A program made the position numbers and the translations under genes. The notes beneath the pieces are model-generated. The model saw nothing but the letters and a program-made list of their open reading frames with translations. It made no database searches and was not told where the DNA came from. Positions 16,527 through 26,988 of a DNA stretch of 64,000 nucleotides are shown piece after piece (the first letter of the stretch is position 1; each line of letters opens with the position of its first letter). Origin of the DNA: HGM04593 sp045661205 (lineage in GTDB: Bacteria > Bacteroidota > Bacteroidia > Bacteroidales > Bacteroidaceae); assembly GCA_045661205.1 (NCBI GenBank), contig JAZRFE010000008.1:1-64000 (forward strand), read 5' to 3'.

Positions 16527-19500
16527 ATGAGACTGCGTACGTTATTTACACTTTTCCTGTTGTGTGCATGCACCCTTGTGATGTATGCCCAGGAGAATAA
16601 TAGACGTACGATACGTCGCAGTAACAGGGTGAGACGTGCCAGATTCGAGCCTAACGATAGCATTAAAGCGCGTTTCCCCATTGCCAACGTCGTTCCCGAG
16701 AGCGAGAAGGACTTGAAAAAGCTGCCGATGGACTTGCGCAACCCTGCCAACATCGTTCAGGACACTGCATACAACGAGAAGGATAGCACTTTCAGCATAT
16801 CGACAAAGATGGGTAACAGCATTCTGGGAACGCCCTTTTTCCTGTCGCAAGAGGAGTATGCCAAAGGCAAGATGCAAAGTTCGTTGCAGCGTTTTTACAG
16901 CAAGAAGTATCGCGAGGAGTTCGACAAGATGAACAACGGCGACAAGTTCGACTTCAGCGACATGAAGTTCGACTTGGGTCCTGCCGAGAAACTTTTCGGC
17001 CCGGGTGGTGTGCGCATTAAGACTCAGGGTAATGCCGAAATGAAGATTGGCTTTCAGATGCAGAAGGTGGACAACCCTTCATTGCCTCAACGCAGCCGCG
17101 AAACAAACAGCTTTAACTTCGACGAGATTATCAACTTGAATGTCAAGGGTAACGTGGGCGACAAGATGAACCTCGACTTCAATTATAACACCGAGGCTAC
17201 GTTCAACTACGACACAAAGAAGATAAGCCTGAAATATGAGGGTAAAGAGGATGAGGTGTTCAAGCTGATTGAGGCGGGTAACATCTCTTTCGGCACTAAT
17301 TCGTCGCTCATAAAGGGTGCCACATCGCTGTTCGGTCTGCGCACCGACATGCAGTTTGGCAAGCTGTCGTTGCAGGCGGTGGTGTCGCAAAAGAATTCGA
17401 GCACGACAGTGGTCAGCTCCAAAGGTGGAACGCAGCTGACGACATTCGAGATTGATATTGCCAACTACGACGAGAACCGCCACTTCTTCCTTGCACACTA
17501 TTTCCGCGACAACTACGACAAATCAATGGCGCAGTTGCCCACCATTGTGTCGGGCATCACCATCAACCGCATAGAGGTGTGGGTAACAAACAAGAAAAGC
17601 GACTTTACAAACCCTCGTAACATTGTGGCTTTCACCGACCTGGGAGAGGCAACACACATAAGCAACAGCATGTGGAGCAAAATGGGCAACAACAGCCTGC
17701 CCGCCAACGGCGCGAACAACTTGTACACCACAATGAACAAGGGCTACGAGGAGATTCGCGACATTGACCGCGTGAACGAGACTTTCAGCAAGATGTATGG
17801 GTTCGACGGCGGACTGGACTACGAGAAGGTGGCCAATGCGCGTTTGTTGTCGCCGTCGGAGTATACGGTAAACAGACAGCTTGGATATTTGTCGCTGCGC
17901 AACTCACTGAGAGCCGACGAGGTGCTGGCGGTGGCATTTGAATATACCTACGGCGGAGTAACATATCAGGTGGGTGAGTTTGCAAGCGACCAGAAGGAGT
18001 CATCGACAACACTGATGGTGAAGTTGATTAAGCCTAACTCGTGCTCACCACAGAATGGTTGCTGGGACTTGATGATGAAGAACGTATACAGTCTGGGCGC
18101 ACGCAGCTTGAAAAGCACAGATTTCAGACTCGATATTTACTATGCGAGCGACAGCTTGGGAACCAATATCACATATCTGCCCGAGGAGCATCTGAAAAAC
18201 ACTCCCTTGCTGAGGATGATGAACCTCGACCGCCTTGACGCTAACAACTCGAAGGAGGCTCCTAACGGTATTTTCGACTTTGTGGAGGGATTCACAGTGC
18301 ATGCTTCGTCGGGCCGCATTTTCTTCCCGACGGTGGAGCCTTTTGGTACTAACCTCAAAAAGAAGATTGGCAGCAATGCCATTGCCGAGAAGTATATATT
18401 CCAGGAACTGTACGACTCGACAAAGACTGTTGCCAAGCAGCTTGCCGAAAAGGATAAGTTCTATCTGATTGGTGAGTACACAGGCTCGTCGGCAAATGTC
18501 ATTCAGACAGGGTCGATGAACATTCCCAAAGGTTCGGTGGTGGTGACTGCCGGCGGTGTGGTGCTCACCGAGAACAGCGATTATACGGTGGACTATGCTG
18601 CGGGTATCGTAACTATTGTGAACCAGAGCATTGTAGACGCTGGAACTCCTGTGGAGGTGTCGCTCGAGAGCAACACGCTCTTTAACATGCAGCGCAAGAC
18701 GATGCTGGGACTCAACTGGCAATATAACTATTCGGACTATCTTACTTTCGGCGGTACTGTGATGTCGCTCACCGAAAAACCGCTTACCTCGAAGGTGGAC
18801 ATGGGTTCGGAACCACTGAACAATCTTATTTGGGGCGCAAACCTCTCGTGGAAGAGACAGTCGCAGTGGCTGACAACATTCCTCGACCGTCTGCCGCTGC
18901 TTAGTTGCTCGGCTCCGTCGAGCATTAACCTCACCGCGGAGTTTGCCAAGCTGGAGGCGGGAACATCTGACGAGGTGCAGAGCAATGCTTCGTACATTGA
19001 CGACTTTGAGAGTACCGAGAACGGTATAGACCTTGACGCGCCCTCGGCGTGGGTGCTTGCATCAATCCCCACAGGAATGGCTAATTATGGGCTTACAAAC
19101 AATATTCTCACCGGATATGACCGCGCGCTTATCAACTGGTACACAATAGACCCGTTGTTTACCCGTCGCAGCTCGTCACTTACACCCTCGCACATTAAGA
19201 GCGACCTCGACCAGCTGTCGAACCACTATCTGCGCGAGGTGTACCAGCGTGAGCTGTACCCCAACAAGGAGTCTACTTATGAAGAGTCGTCTACCCTGTC
19301 GCTGATGAATGTCAGCTACTACCCCGACGAGCGTGGCCCATATAACCTTGACCCCGACCTTACTTACGACGGAAAACTGAATGCACCCGAGAAGCGTTGG
19401 GGCGGTATCACACGACAGCTCACAACCACCGACTTCGAGACAGCTAACGTGCAGTATATAGAGTTTTGGTTGCTCGACCCCTTCATCTACGACGATGCGG

Positions 19501-22500
19501 CGGGCGGTGGCGACTTTTATATTAACCTGGGAGAGGTGTCCGAGGATATTCTGAAGGATGGTAAGAAGTTCTTCGAGAATGGCCTGCCGGCGGGAAGCAA
19601 CAACTATGGTTACGAGGAGACGGTGTGGGGTCGCGTGCCATTGACGTCGAGCCTTGTGTATGCGTTCGACAACAATGCCGGCAGTCGCACTCAGCAGGAT
19701 ATCGGTATGAACGGACTCACAAGCCACGACGAGGCTGCATTCCCCACGTATGCGAATTTCCTCGACGCGATACGTGGCAAGGTGAGAAGCGAGGTGTATG
19801 ACAGCATAGCTGCCGACCCTGCCAACGATAACTATCACCACTACCGAGGCTCGGACTATGACCAAACACAGCGTAATATTTTTGACAGATACAAATATTA
19901 CAATAACCCCGAGGGTAACTCGGCTACTACATCGGAATCGAACGAGAGCTATAATACCTCGGCAAAGACTACTCCCGACATTGAGGATGCCAACCAGGAC
20001 TTCACAATGGATGAGTATGAGAATTTCTTCCAATACAGAATTTCGCTGCGCCCGCAGGATATGCAGGTGGGAATGAACTATATCTCGGACAAACGCACCG
20101 TAACTGCCAAGCTGCGCAACGGCTCGACGGAGAGCGTGAACTGGTATAAATTCCGCATACCCATAGACGACTACGAGAAGGTGGTGGGAACGATACGCGA
20201 CTTCACCTCGATACGTTTCATGCGTATGTATCTCACGAACTTCAGAAAGCCTGTAACATTGCGTTTTGCGACGCTGAAACTTGTGCGCGGCGACTGGAGA
20301 CCTTACATGAATGCCATTGCGTCGGCCAACAACACATCGCCCACCGTGAGTGGCGAGATGATAATGTCGGCTGTAAACATAGAGGAGCATGGCGATAGAC
20401 AGCCCGTGAACTATGTGTTGCCTCCGGGCATTTCGCGTATTCTCGACCCCGAGCAGCCGCAGCTGAGACAGGACAACGAGCAGGCTTTGTCGTTGCAGGT
20501 GAACAACTTGGGTTCAAAGGAGTCGCGTGCTGTGTACAAGAAGAGCACGCTGGACATAAGACAGTATGAGAGAATTCAGGTGTTTGCTCACGCCGAGGCT
20601 CCTGTGAACGACGGCGCGGCTCTTGCCGACGACGATATGTCGCTGTTTGTGAGAATTGGCTCGGACTACAAGAGTAACTACTATGAGTATGAGATTCCGC
20701 TGAAGCTGACACCTCATGGGGCGTACGACGCATACAGCACTTCGAGCAGCAATGCTGTGTGGCCGGCAGATAACATGATGGATATTCCGCTGAACAAGCT
20801 GACGTCACTGAAAGTGAAACGCAACGCTATGAGAAACATGCACAGGGCAGGGGTGAACAACACCACAATGTACAGCGAGTATGACGAGGATAATCCCAAA
20901 AACAAGATGACTGTCATCGGTAACCCGTCGTTGGGACAGGTGAAGGTGATGATGATTGGTGTGCGCAACAACACAGGAACACCAAAGTCGGCTATCGTGT
21001 GGGTGAACGAGATGCGTATGCTGGGATTCAACAACAAAAGCGGATGGGCCGCACAGGGTAACTTGAACATAAAACTGTCGGACATTGGTAGCTTAGCTGC
21101 ACAGGGTAAAATAGAGACTGCCGGATTTGGAGGACTCGAGGACAAACTCGCTGCACGTCGCAAGGATGATTATTATAAATACTCGGTTACGGGTACTCTT
21201 GACGTGGGTCGTTTCTTCCCCAAAAAGGCTAAAGTGTCGCTGCCTCTCTACTACTCGATGGCTCAGGAGGTGAAATCGCCTCTTTACAGCCCCTTCGAGA
21301 GCGACCTGTTCCTCGACGATGTGCTCGACTCGTACAGCGGTGCTGCACAGGACTCTATACGCGACATTGCCGAGGTGAGGTCTACATCGCGCAACTTCAG
21401 CGTGAGCAACGCCAAGATAGGTATTGCAAGCAAGAAGGCGATGCCCTACGACCCTGCCAACTTCACTTTCGGCTTCTCTTATTCGAGCACCGACAACAGT
21501 GGAAGTACCATAAGCTGGGAGAATCGTCTCAACTGGAAAGCTACCGCGGCTTATGCTTACAACAACCCCATAAAGACTATCAGCCCGTTCAAGAATATAA
21601 AAAGCAAGTCGAAGTGGTGGAACATGTTCAAGGAGTGGGGTATGAACCCGTTGCCACAGAGCTTGTCGCTGAACACTGACATGACACGTAATTACTACGA
21701 ACGTCAGACACGCGACCTGAGCAACACATATAACCAAACGGCGACTCCGCTGAACTTCTCGCAGCAGTTCTATTGGAACCGTCACATGACGCTGAAGTGG
21801 GACCCCACCACCAATATACGCACGAACCTGACCACCGGCACAAGCGCGGAGATTGAGGAGCCTTACATGCCTGTGAACAGAGATCGCTACCCCGACGAGT
21901 ACAGCATCTGGAAGGACTCGGTGACACACAGCATAAGAAACCTGGGTCGCCCGCTGAGCTATCAGCAGAGCTTCACAGCGTCGTACAACGCGCCCATAAG
22001 TAAACTGCCGATATTCGAGTGGGTGACGGCAAGCGCAAACTTCTCGTCGTCGTACAACTGGGCAAAAGGTAACAGTTCGGCGGGTATCAACTTTGGCAAT
22101 ACCATTGCCAACAAACGCACCACCACGCTTAACGGTAGTTTCAACCTTGAGAAGCTGTATAACTTGTCGCCCTACCTCGCCGAGACGAACAAACGTTTCG
22201 CCAGCGGTGCTGCGGCAAAGAACAAGAGAGAAAAGGCTCAAAAGGCTGCAAAGATAAAGCCATTCAAAGGAGAGATTACTTTGCGCCCCGACACAGTGCT
22301 GCCACTTGCCCATGGACTGAAGAGCAAGAAGCTGATAATAAACGCACGCACCAAGAAGGGCCGCCCCTACAAACTGAAATATAAGGTTATTGACGAGAAT
22401 AACATTCTTATAAAGAGCAAAGATACAGTGCCTCTGAAACTCACCATCACTCCCAAACTAAAGAGCGAGAACACTGAGTTTATGAAGAGGATGCAGTACC

Positions 22501-23900
22501 CCACACGTTTCTTGATGATGCTGCGCAACATGTCGCTGACCTACACGAACAACTACTCTATGTCGTTGCCGGGATTCATGCCTAATGTGGGCGACGTGCT
22601 GGGACAGAACAAATCGGGTGGCTCGTATGCTCCCGGCCTTGACTTTGCGTTCGGACTCACCGGCGACAGCTATCTGAAACGTGCATACGACAATGGTTGG
22701 CTGCTGTGTAGCGACAGTGTGGCGGTGCAGGCGTCATCGAGCTCGACAGAGAACTTGCAAATGAAATTTACGCTGGAGCCGCTGACGGATGTGAAGATTG
22801 ACCTGAATGCAGACTGGTCGAGAAACAGCAGCCGCAGCATACAGTATATGTATGCGGGTATGCCCGAGACACAGTCGGGAGGATTCTCCATGACTACCAT
22901 CACCATTGGCAATGCGTTCGACACAGGCAGCAAGAGCAACAATTACAGGTCGTCTACTTTCAACCGCTTTGTCAATAACCTGGAGAGCATGAGACAGCGC
23001 ATTGAGGATAGATACATGGGTACTCAATATCCGCAGAACAGTTCGCTTGCAGGACAGGTGTTCAACCCCGAGAATGGAACGGTGAACAAATATTCGGCTG
23101 ACGTGATGATTCCTGCCTTCCTGAGCACATATTCGGGTCGCGAGGGCAAGAAAGGACTCAACGACCTGTTCCCCTCGTTCCTGCACATGTTGCCCAACTG
23201 GAGCATCAAGTATGCCGGATTGTCCAAACTGCCGATGTTCCAGAAACGATTCAAGAGCGTGAACATTACTCATGGTTACAAGAGTGTGTATGCGATAGGT
23301 TCGTACAGCACATACGCTACTTATATGGAGTACACCAACGGTCTGGGATATGTAAACAACACAAGCACCGGAGCCCCTGTGCCCAGCAGCCGTTTCAACA
23401 TCAACACTGCGTCGATAAACGAGTCGTTCTCGCCGTTGCTGGGAATTGATGTAACTACCAACGATAACCTGACGTTGGGATTGAAATATGTGAAGTCGCG
23501 CGTGCTGAACTTGAGTGTAACCGCTATACAGATGGTGGAGACACACTCCAAAGAGCTGGTGTTCAACGCGGGTTATAAGATTGTGAACCTGAAACTGATG
23601 GGTGCAAGCAGCACTGCAAGCAAGAGTAATAAGGTGAGCAACGACTTGAACATTAGAGCGGCCTTCTCGTTCAAGAACATGACTTCGCTGTGCCGCAGCA
23701 TAGACAAGGGCACAACACAGGCTACAAGCGGAAATGAGTCGATAAACTACTCGCTGTCGGCCGATTATACTTACAGCAAGATGCTCAACATGAGTTTCTT
23801 CGTAGAGCGCAAAAAGACTATCCCGCTGATTTCGGCGAGTGCCTACCCCACGACGACTACCGACTTTGGTGTGAGCCTTAAATTCTCATTGACTAAATAA
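16527..23900 (+). CDS. sprA: Type IX secretion outer-membrane translocon SprA (Sov)
   Basis: SprA/Sov is the giant outer-membrane beta-barrel through which type IX cargo passes. The 2457 residues have a signal peptide (first 22, ending VMYAQ) and the SprA N-terminal repeats. These are seen in the blocks GGVRIKTQGNAEMKIGFQ, KVDNPSLPQR and NVKGNVGDKMNLDFNYNTEA, with GNISFGTNSSLIKGATSLFG a little later. Long stretches of alternating aromatic and polar strands fill the rest to a C-terminal VSLKFSLTK-type last strand. Its length matches the family. Operon with ruvA and a DUF456 gene. Other type IX genes (porK-porN, gldK-N) are not in this window. Confidence 0.97.
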   Translation: MRLRTLFTLFLLCACTLVMYAQENNRRTIRRSNRVRRARFEPNDSIKARFPIANVVPESEKDLKKLPMDLRNPANIVQDTAYNEKDSTFSISTKMGNSILGTPFFLSQEEYAKGKMQSSLQRFYSKKYREEFDKMNNGDKFDFSDMKFDLGPAEKLFGPGGVRIKTQGNAEMKIGFQMQKVDNPSLPQRSRETNSFNFDEIINLNVKGNVGDKMNLDFNYNTEATFNYDTKKISLKYEGKEDEVFKLIEAGNISFGTNSSLIKGATSLFGLRTDMQFGKLSLQAVVSQKNSSTTVVSSKGGTQLTTFEIDIANYDENRHFFLAHYFRDNYDKSMAQLPTIVSGITINRIEVWVTNKKSDFTNPRNIVAFTDLGEATHISNSMWSKMGNNSLPANGANNLYTTMNKGYEEIRDIDRVNETFSKMYGFDGGLDYEKVANARLLSPSEYTVNRQLGYLSLRNSLRADEVLAVAFEYTYGGVTYQVGEFASDQKESSTTLMVKLIKPNSCSPQNGCWDLMMKNVYSLGARSLKSTDFRLDIYYASDSLGTNITYLPEEHLKNTPLLRMMNLDRLDANNSKEAPNGIFDFVEGFTVHASSGRIFFPTVEPFGTNLKKKIGSNAIAEKYIFQELYDSTKTVAKQLAEKDKFYLIGEYTGSSANVIQTGSMNIPKGSVVVTAGGVVLTENSDYTVDYAAGIVTIVNQSIVDAGTPVEVSLESNTLFNMQRKTMLGLNWQYNYSDYLTFGGTVMSLTEKPLTSKVDMGSEPLNNLIWGANLSWKRQSQWLTTFLDRLPLLSCSAPSSINLTAEFAKLEAGTSDEVQSNASYIDDFESTENGIDLDAPSAWVLASIPTGMANYGLTNNILTGYDRALINWYTIDPLFTRRSSSLTPSHIKSDLDQLSNHYLREVYQRELYPNKESTYEESSTLSLMNVSYYPDERGPYNLDPDLTYDGKLNAPEKRWGGITRQLTTTDFETANVQYIEFWLLDPFIYDDAAGGGDFYINLGEVSEDILKDGKKFFENGLPAGSNNYGYEETVWGRVPLTSSLVYAFDNNAGSRTQQDIGMNGLTSHDEAAFPTYANFLDAIRGKVRSEVYDSIAADPANDNYHHYRGSDYDQTQRNIFDRYKYYNNPEGNSATTSESNESYNTSAKTTPDIEDANQDFTMDEYENFFQYRISLRPQDMQVGMNYISDKRTVTAKLRNGSTESVNWYKFRIPIDDYEKVVGTIRDFTSIRFMRMYLTNFRKPVTLRFATLKLVRGDWRPYMNAIASANNTSPTVSGEMIMSAVNIEEHGDRQPVNYVLPPGISRILDPEQPQLRQDNEQALSLQVNNLGSKESRAVYKKSTLDIRQYERIQVFAHAEAPVNDGAALADDDMSLFVRIGSDYKSNYYEYEIPLKLTPHGAYDAYSTSSSNAVWPADNMMDIPLNKLTSLKVKRNAMRNMHRAGVNNTTMYSEYDEDNPKNKMTVIGNPSLGQVKVMMIGVRNNTGTPKSAIVWVNEMRMLGFNNKSGWAAQGNLNIKLSDIGSLAAQGKIETAGFGGLEDKLAARRKDDYYKYSVTGTLDVGRFFPKKAKVSLPLYYSMAQEVKSPLYSPFESDLFLDDVLDSYSGAAQDSIRDIAEVRSTSRNFSVSNAKIGIASKKAMPYDPANFTFGFSYSSTDNSGSTISWENRLNWKATAAYAYNNPIKTISPFKNIKSKSKWWNMFKEWGMNPLPQSLSLNTDMTRNYYERQTRDLSNTYNQTATPLNFSQQFYWNRHMTLKWDPTTNIRTNLTTGTSAEIEEPYMPVNRDRYPDEYSIWKDSVTHSIRNLGRPLSYQQSFTASYNAPISKLPIFEWVTASANFSSSYNWAKGNSSAGINFGNTIANKRTTTLNGSFNLEKLYNLSPYLAETNKRFASGAAAKNKREKAQKAAKIKPFKGEITLRPDTVLPLAHGLKSKKLIINARTKKGRPYKLKYKVIDENNILIKSKDTVPLKLTITPKLKSENTEFMKRMQYPTRFLMMLRNMSLTYTNNYSMSLPGFMPNVGDVLGQNKSGGSYAPGLDFAFGLTGDSYLKRAYDNGWLLCSDSVAVQASSSSTENLQMKFTLEPLTDVKIDLNADWSRNSSRSIQYMYAGMPETQSGGFSMTTITIGNAFDTGSKSNNYRSSTFNRFVNNLESMRQRIEDRYMGTQYPQNSSLAGQVFNPENGTVNKYSADVMIPAFLSTYSGREGKKGLNDLFPSFLHMLPNWSIKYAGLSKLPMFQKRFKSVNITHGYKSVYAIGSYSTYATYMEYTNGLGYVNNTSTGAPVPSSRFNINTASINESFSPLLGIDVTTNDNLTLGLKYVKSRVLNLSVTAIQMVETHSKELVFNAGYKIVNLKLMGASSTASKSNKVSNDLNIRAAFSFKNMTSLCRSIDKGTTQATSGNESINYSLSADYTYSKMLNMSFFVERKKTIPLISASAYPTTTTDFGVSLKFSLTK

Positions 23901-23906
23901 GCATTT

Positions 23907-24395
23907 ATGGAATACTTTTTTATTATAGCTGCTCTTTTGTGCGCACTCTTAGGCATTGCCGGCTCGGTGATTCCCGCACTGCCGGGACCGCCGCTTTCGT
24001 TTGTGGCACTGCTGTTGTTGCTGCCTTGCGAGGGTAACGATATTAGCGGCGTTACGGTGGCTGTAACGGGTGTGGCGGCAGTTGCTATTACTATTCTTGA
24101 CTATGTGGCACCTGCATGGCTTACGAAAAAGAGAGGTGGCTCGAAATATGGTATATGGGGTGCAAGCATTGGAATGTTTGTGGGGCTGTTCCTGGGGCCG
24201 CTGGGGATTATCTTTGCTCCTTTTGTAGGGGCGTTCATTGGGGAACTGCTCGCAAAAAACAGCACAGAGAAAGCATTGGAGATGGCTTTTATGTCGTTCG
24301 TGGCATTCATGCTGACCACAGGTATTAAGTTTGTCTACTGCATAATTATCACTGTGTTTATTGCCACCAAGTGCTGGAATATTATTGTTAATTGA
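23907..24395 (+). CDS. DUF456 membrane protein
   Basis: A 162-residue protein of the DUF456 family, function unknown. It is nearly all hydrophobic, with about four to five membrane segments. It carries a Gly/Pro-rich motif after the first helix (IPALPGPPLSF, about 23-33), a basic loop LTKKRGGSKYG (about 71-81) and a glycine-zipper-like GLFLGPLGIIFAPFVGAFIG. It starts 6 bases after sprA, so it is co-transcribed with it, and a strong terminator follows. Whether it helps type IX secretion is not shown by the sequence. Confidence 0.88.
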   Translation: MEYFFIIAALLCALLGIAGSVIPALPGPPLSFVALLLLLPCEGNDISGVTVAVTGVAAVAITILDYVAPAWLTKKRGGSKYGIWGASIGMFVGLFLGPLGIIFAPFVGAFIGELLAKNSTEKALEMAFMSFVAFMLTTGIKFVYCIIITVFIATKCWNIIVN

Positions 24396-24403
24396 TATGG
24401 TAC

Positions 24404-24436
24404 AAAAAAAAGAGTCACACGGTGACTCTTTTTTTT
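24404..24436. terminator. Bidirectional terminator, DUF456 / lipoprotein
   Basis: AGAGTCAC (24411-24418), loop ACG, GTGACTCT (24422-24429), flanked by seven A and seven T that extend the stem and give U-tracts on both strands. Confidence 0.93.
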
Positions 24437-24441
24437 GTTAT

Positions 24442-25281
24442 TTATTGCGCGGCAGCCTCTTCGCTACGTTGCTTGTTGCGCTCGATGAATTCTATGTGGC
24501 GATGTGCCTCTTGCTTGGCTGCTTCGAGCTCGTGAATGGAGCGTAGCAGCATCGAGAGGTCGTAGATGTCGGTAATGGCCTGCACATCCTCCTTGCGCAA
24601 AGTGTAGGTGTAGGTGGATTTTCCCGATAGCTCTACCTTGATGCTTTTACCTGAGTTAAGGACTATAAAACCGATGATGCCTTCGTCTTTGCCGAAACGA
24701 AAATCGACGCGCTCGGTGGTGATGCCCAAGTGTTTGGAGGTGTAGTTGCTGATGGGGTTAGCCGACTCGGCAAAGCTGTCACCTACCGACACTTTTACTT
24801 TGTTGTGGGCAATGGACTTACCACGATAGATGGAGGTGATGGTGAGCACTCCGTTCTCGTCGGTCTGGGCACGCAGATAACTGTTCTTGAGGTTTTTCAT
24901 GGGTGCCTGCGACACTACCATGAAATTGCCTATCTCTTGGTATTTCTCGTCTTTCTCGAACACAAAACCTTTCTTTATTGCTTCGTCAAGCTCGGCACGC
25001 TTGACAACGAGCATGCTGTCGAAACATGCCACGCTGCGCTGCTGCTCGGCAAGCTCTACCTCGCGCATGAGCTTCATAGCTTCGCGACGGGCTGTGAAGG
25101 CTTTGGGGTAGAGAATTTTCAGGCTGTCAAGCTCTATTTTGGCACTTTGATAGTTACCACTCTCGTAGGCTGCACGAGCCGCCTGCAACGAACGCTGAGC
25201 CTTCTCCTCGACCGACTCGCCACACGATGCGAAGAGCATCGTTCCGATGATTGCCGCAAGGCAATATACTGTTTTTTTCAT
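24442..25281 (-). CDS. Lipoprotein of unknown function
   Basis: Not a family I can name. The 279 residues start with a lipoprotein signal and lipobox (LFAS-Cys20). Residues about 25-70 form a helical, TPR-like repeat (QAARAAYESGNYQSAKIELDSL). The middle (about 110-235) is strand-rich with a conserved-looking G-K-S-I-A-H and a Y-T-S-K-H-L-G segment. A helical, charged C-terminus (about 245-279) ends in Glu/Ala. It has its own promoter (-7 at 25309-25316) and shares a bidirectional terminator with DUF456. Probably anchored in the envelope. No functional clue from neighbours. Confidence 0.8.
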   Translation of the reverse strand: MKKTVYCLAAIIGTMLFASCGESVEEKAQRSLQAARAAYESGNYQSAKIELDSLKILYPKAFTARREAMKLMREVELAEQQRSVACFDSMLVVKRAELDEAIKKGFVFEKDEKYQEIGNFMVVSQAPMKNLKNSYLRAQTDENGVLTITSIYRGKSIAHNKVKVSVGDSFAESANPISNYTSKHLGITTERVDFRFGKDEGIIGFIVLNSGKSIKVELSGKSTYTYTLRKEDVQAITDIYDLSMLLRSIHELEAAKQEAHRHIEFIERNKQRSEEAAAQ

Positions 25282-25308
25282 AATTTACCGGTTGGAATTA
25301 ATATTACA

Positions 25309-25316
25309 CAAAAGTA
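25309..25316 (-). promoter_or_regulatory. -7 element of the lipoprotein gene
   Basis: Minus strand TACTTTTG, 28-35 bases before the lipoprotein ATG. Confidence 0.55.
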
Positions 25317-25420
25317 CAACTAAAATCCGTCAAGAAAGAAAAAAGTGTTTAAAAAGGTGCTTTTTCAACAAAAAAAAGATGTTTCGCGGTTTTTTAGGTG
25401 AGAATACGAGCAAAAATTAA

Positions 25421-25428
25421 TACTTTTG
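25421..25428 (+). promoter_or_regulatory. -7 element of cca
   Basis: TACTTTTG followed by C, 32 bases before the cca ATG; fits TA-N2-TTTG. It is divergent from the lipoprotein promoter at 25309-25316. Confidence 0.6.
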
Positions 25429-25459
25429 CAATATTAACACTGCGAATAAATAAGGATTT

Positions 25460-26896
25460 ATGTATATACCTACCCGCGAAGAACTGCAAAAGATTTTGGA
25501 CAAACCTCTGTTCCACAAAATTTCGGAGACAGCCGATGAGCTGGGAATGGAATGTTACATTGTCGGCGGATATGTCCGCGACATTTTTCTGCAACGCCCG
25601 TCGACGGACATCGACGTCGTTGTGGTGGGCAAGGGTATTGAAATGGCGCGTGCTTTCAGCAAGAAGCTGGGGAAGGGTGCGCACCTTGCCGTATATGCCA
25701 ACTTCGGCACTGCTCAGGTGAAATATCGCAACCAGGAGATTGAGTTTGTGGGGGCTCGCAAGGAGTCGTACAGCCACGACTCGCGCAACCCCATTGTGGA
25801 GGATGGCACGCTCGAAGATGACCAGAACAGACGCGACTTTACAATAAATGCTATGGCTATATGCCTTAACAGCAACAGGTTCGGAGAGCTTGTAGACCCG
25901 TTCGACGGCACATACGACCTGGAGGACCGCATAATACGCACACCGCTGGAGCCGGGAATAACTTTCTCGGACGACCCGCTGAGAATGATGCGTTGTGTGA
26001 GGTTTGCCACGCAACTGAATTTCTACATCGAAGACGAGACGTTCGATGCACTGTGCGAGAACAAGGAGCGAATAAAGATTATTTCGCGTGAACGTATAAA
26101 CGAGGAGCTTAACAAGATATTGCTGTCGCGCACTCCCTCGAAGGGTTTCATCGAGCTGGACAGATGCGGACTGCTGCAACTGATATTCCCGCAACTTGCG
26201 GCACTGCAAGGCGTGGAGACACGAAACGGCAAAAGCCACAAGGAGATGTTCTACCACACGATGGAGGTGCTGGACAACGTAGCTGCTAAGAGCGACAACC
26301 TGTGGCTGAGATGGGCGGCACTGCTGCACGACATCGGCAAGCCGCGCACCAAACGTTGGGACCCTGTACAGTTTTGGACTTTCCACAACCATAATGTGGT
26401 GGGCGAGAAGATGGTGGCGCAGATTTTCAAGGAGTTCAAGATGCCGCAGAACGAGAAGATGAAATATGTGGCGAAGCTTGTAGGGCTGCACATGCGCCCT
26501 ATTGCGATTGCCGATGATGTTGTTACCGACTCGGCTGTGAGACGTCTGCTATTCGATGCGGGCGACGACATAGACGACTTGATGTTGCTGTGCGAGGCGG
26601 ATATCACTTCTAAGAATGAGGTGCGCAAGAAGAGGTTCTTGCAGAACTTCCAGATTGTGCGTCAGAAGCTGAAGGATATTGAGGAGAAGGATCGTATACG
26701 TAACTTCCAGCCGCCGGTGAATGGCGAGGAGATTATGCGTATTTTTGCATTGGAGCCTTGTGCGCTGGTAGGACAATTGAAAAGCGCAGTGAAAGATGCA
26801 ATCCTCGACGGAGTAATACCAAACGAACACTCGGCTGCGTTCGAATTTATCTTGAGCAAAGCTGCCGAGAAAGGAGTAAAACCCGTCAATCTATAA
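25460..26896 (+). CDS. cca: CCA tRNA nucleotidyltransferase with HD domain
   Basis: Adds or repairs the 3' CCA of tRNAs; the tRNA gene in this window has no encoded CCA, in keeping with the need for it. The 478 residues start with the class II nucleotidyltransferase head: GGYVRD (36-41) and the metal pair Asp50/Asp52 in STDIDVVV. The RRDFTINAMA motif follows, then the RNA-binding neck. A C-terminal HD domain carries HHTMEV-like and LLHDIGKPRTK motifs near 270-300. The HD domain is usual in Bacteroidetes and Firmicutes enzymes and is a phosphohydrolase. Poly(A) polymerase is the main alternative reading. Confidence 0.94.
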   Translation: MYIPTREELQKILDKPLFHKISETADELGMECYIVGGYVRDIFLQRPSTDIDVVVVGKGIEMARAFSKKLGKGAHLAVYANFGTAQVKYRNQEIEFVGARKESYSHDSRNPIVEDGTLEDDQNRRDFTINAMAICLNSNRFGELVDPFDGTYDLEDRIIRTPLEPGITFSDDPLRMMRCVRFATQLNFYIEDETFDALCENKERIKIISRERINEELNKILLSRTPSKGFIELDRCGLLQLIFPQLAALQGVETRNGKSHKEMFYHTMEVLDNVAAKSDNLWLRWAALLHDIGKPRTKRWDPVQFWTFHNHNVVGEKMVAQIFKEFKMPQNEKMKYVAKLVGLHMRPIAIADDVVTDSAVRRLLFDAGDDIDDLMLLCEADITSKNEVRKKRFLQNFQIVRQKLKDIEEKDRIRNFQPPVNGEEIMRIFALEPCALVGQLKSAVKDAILDGVIPNEHSAAFEFILSKAAEKGVKPVNL

Positions 26897-26930
26897 AAGA
26901 GAAACGACCGCAGTTACACTCTATTAACAC

Positions 26931-26963
26931 AAAAGGATACCACCCAACGGGTGGTATCCTTTT
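26931..26963. terminator. Bidirectional terminator, cca / GDPD
   Basis: Perfect 15-bp stem AAAAGGATACCACCC (26931-26945), loop AAC, GGGTGGTATCCTTTT (26949-26963). Confidence 0.93.
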
Positions 26964-26988
26964 GTATCTTATTCCTAAGGAATCACTC

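Noticed and set aside
19176..22313. Two ~400-codon minus-strand frames within sprA
   Set aside because: Shadows of sprA, with no signal peptide, domain or promoter.
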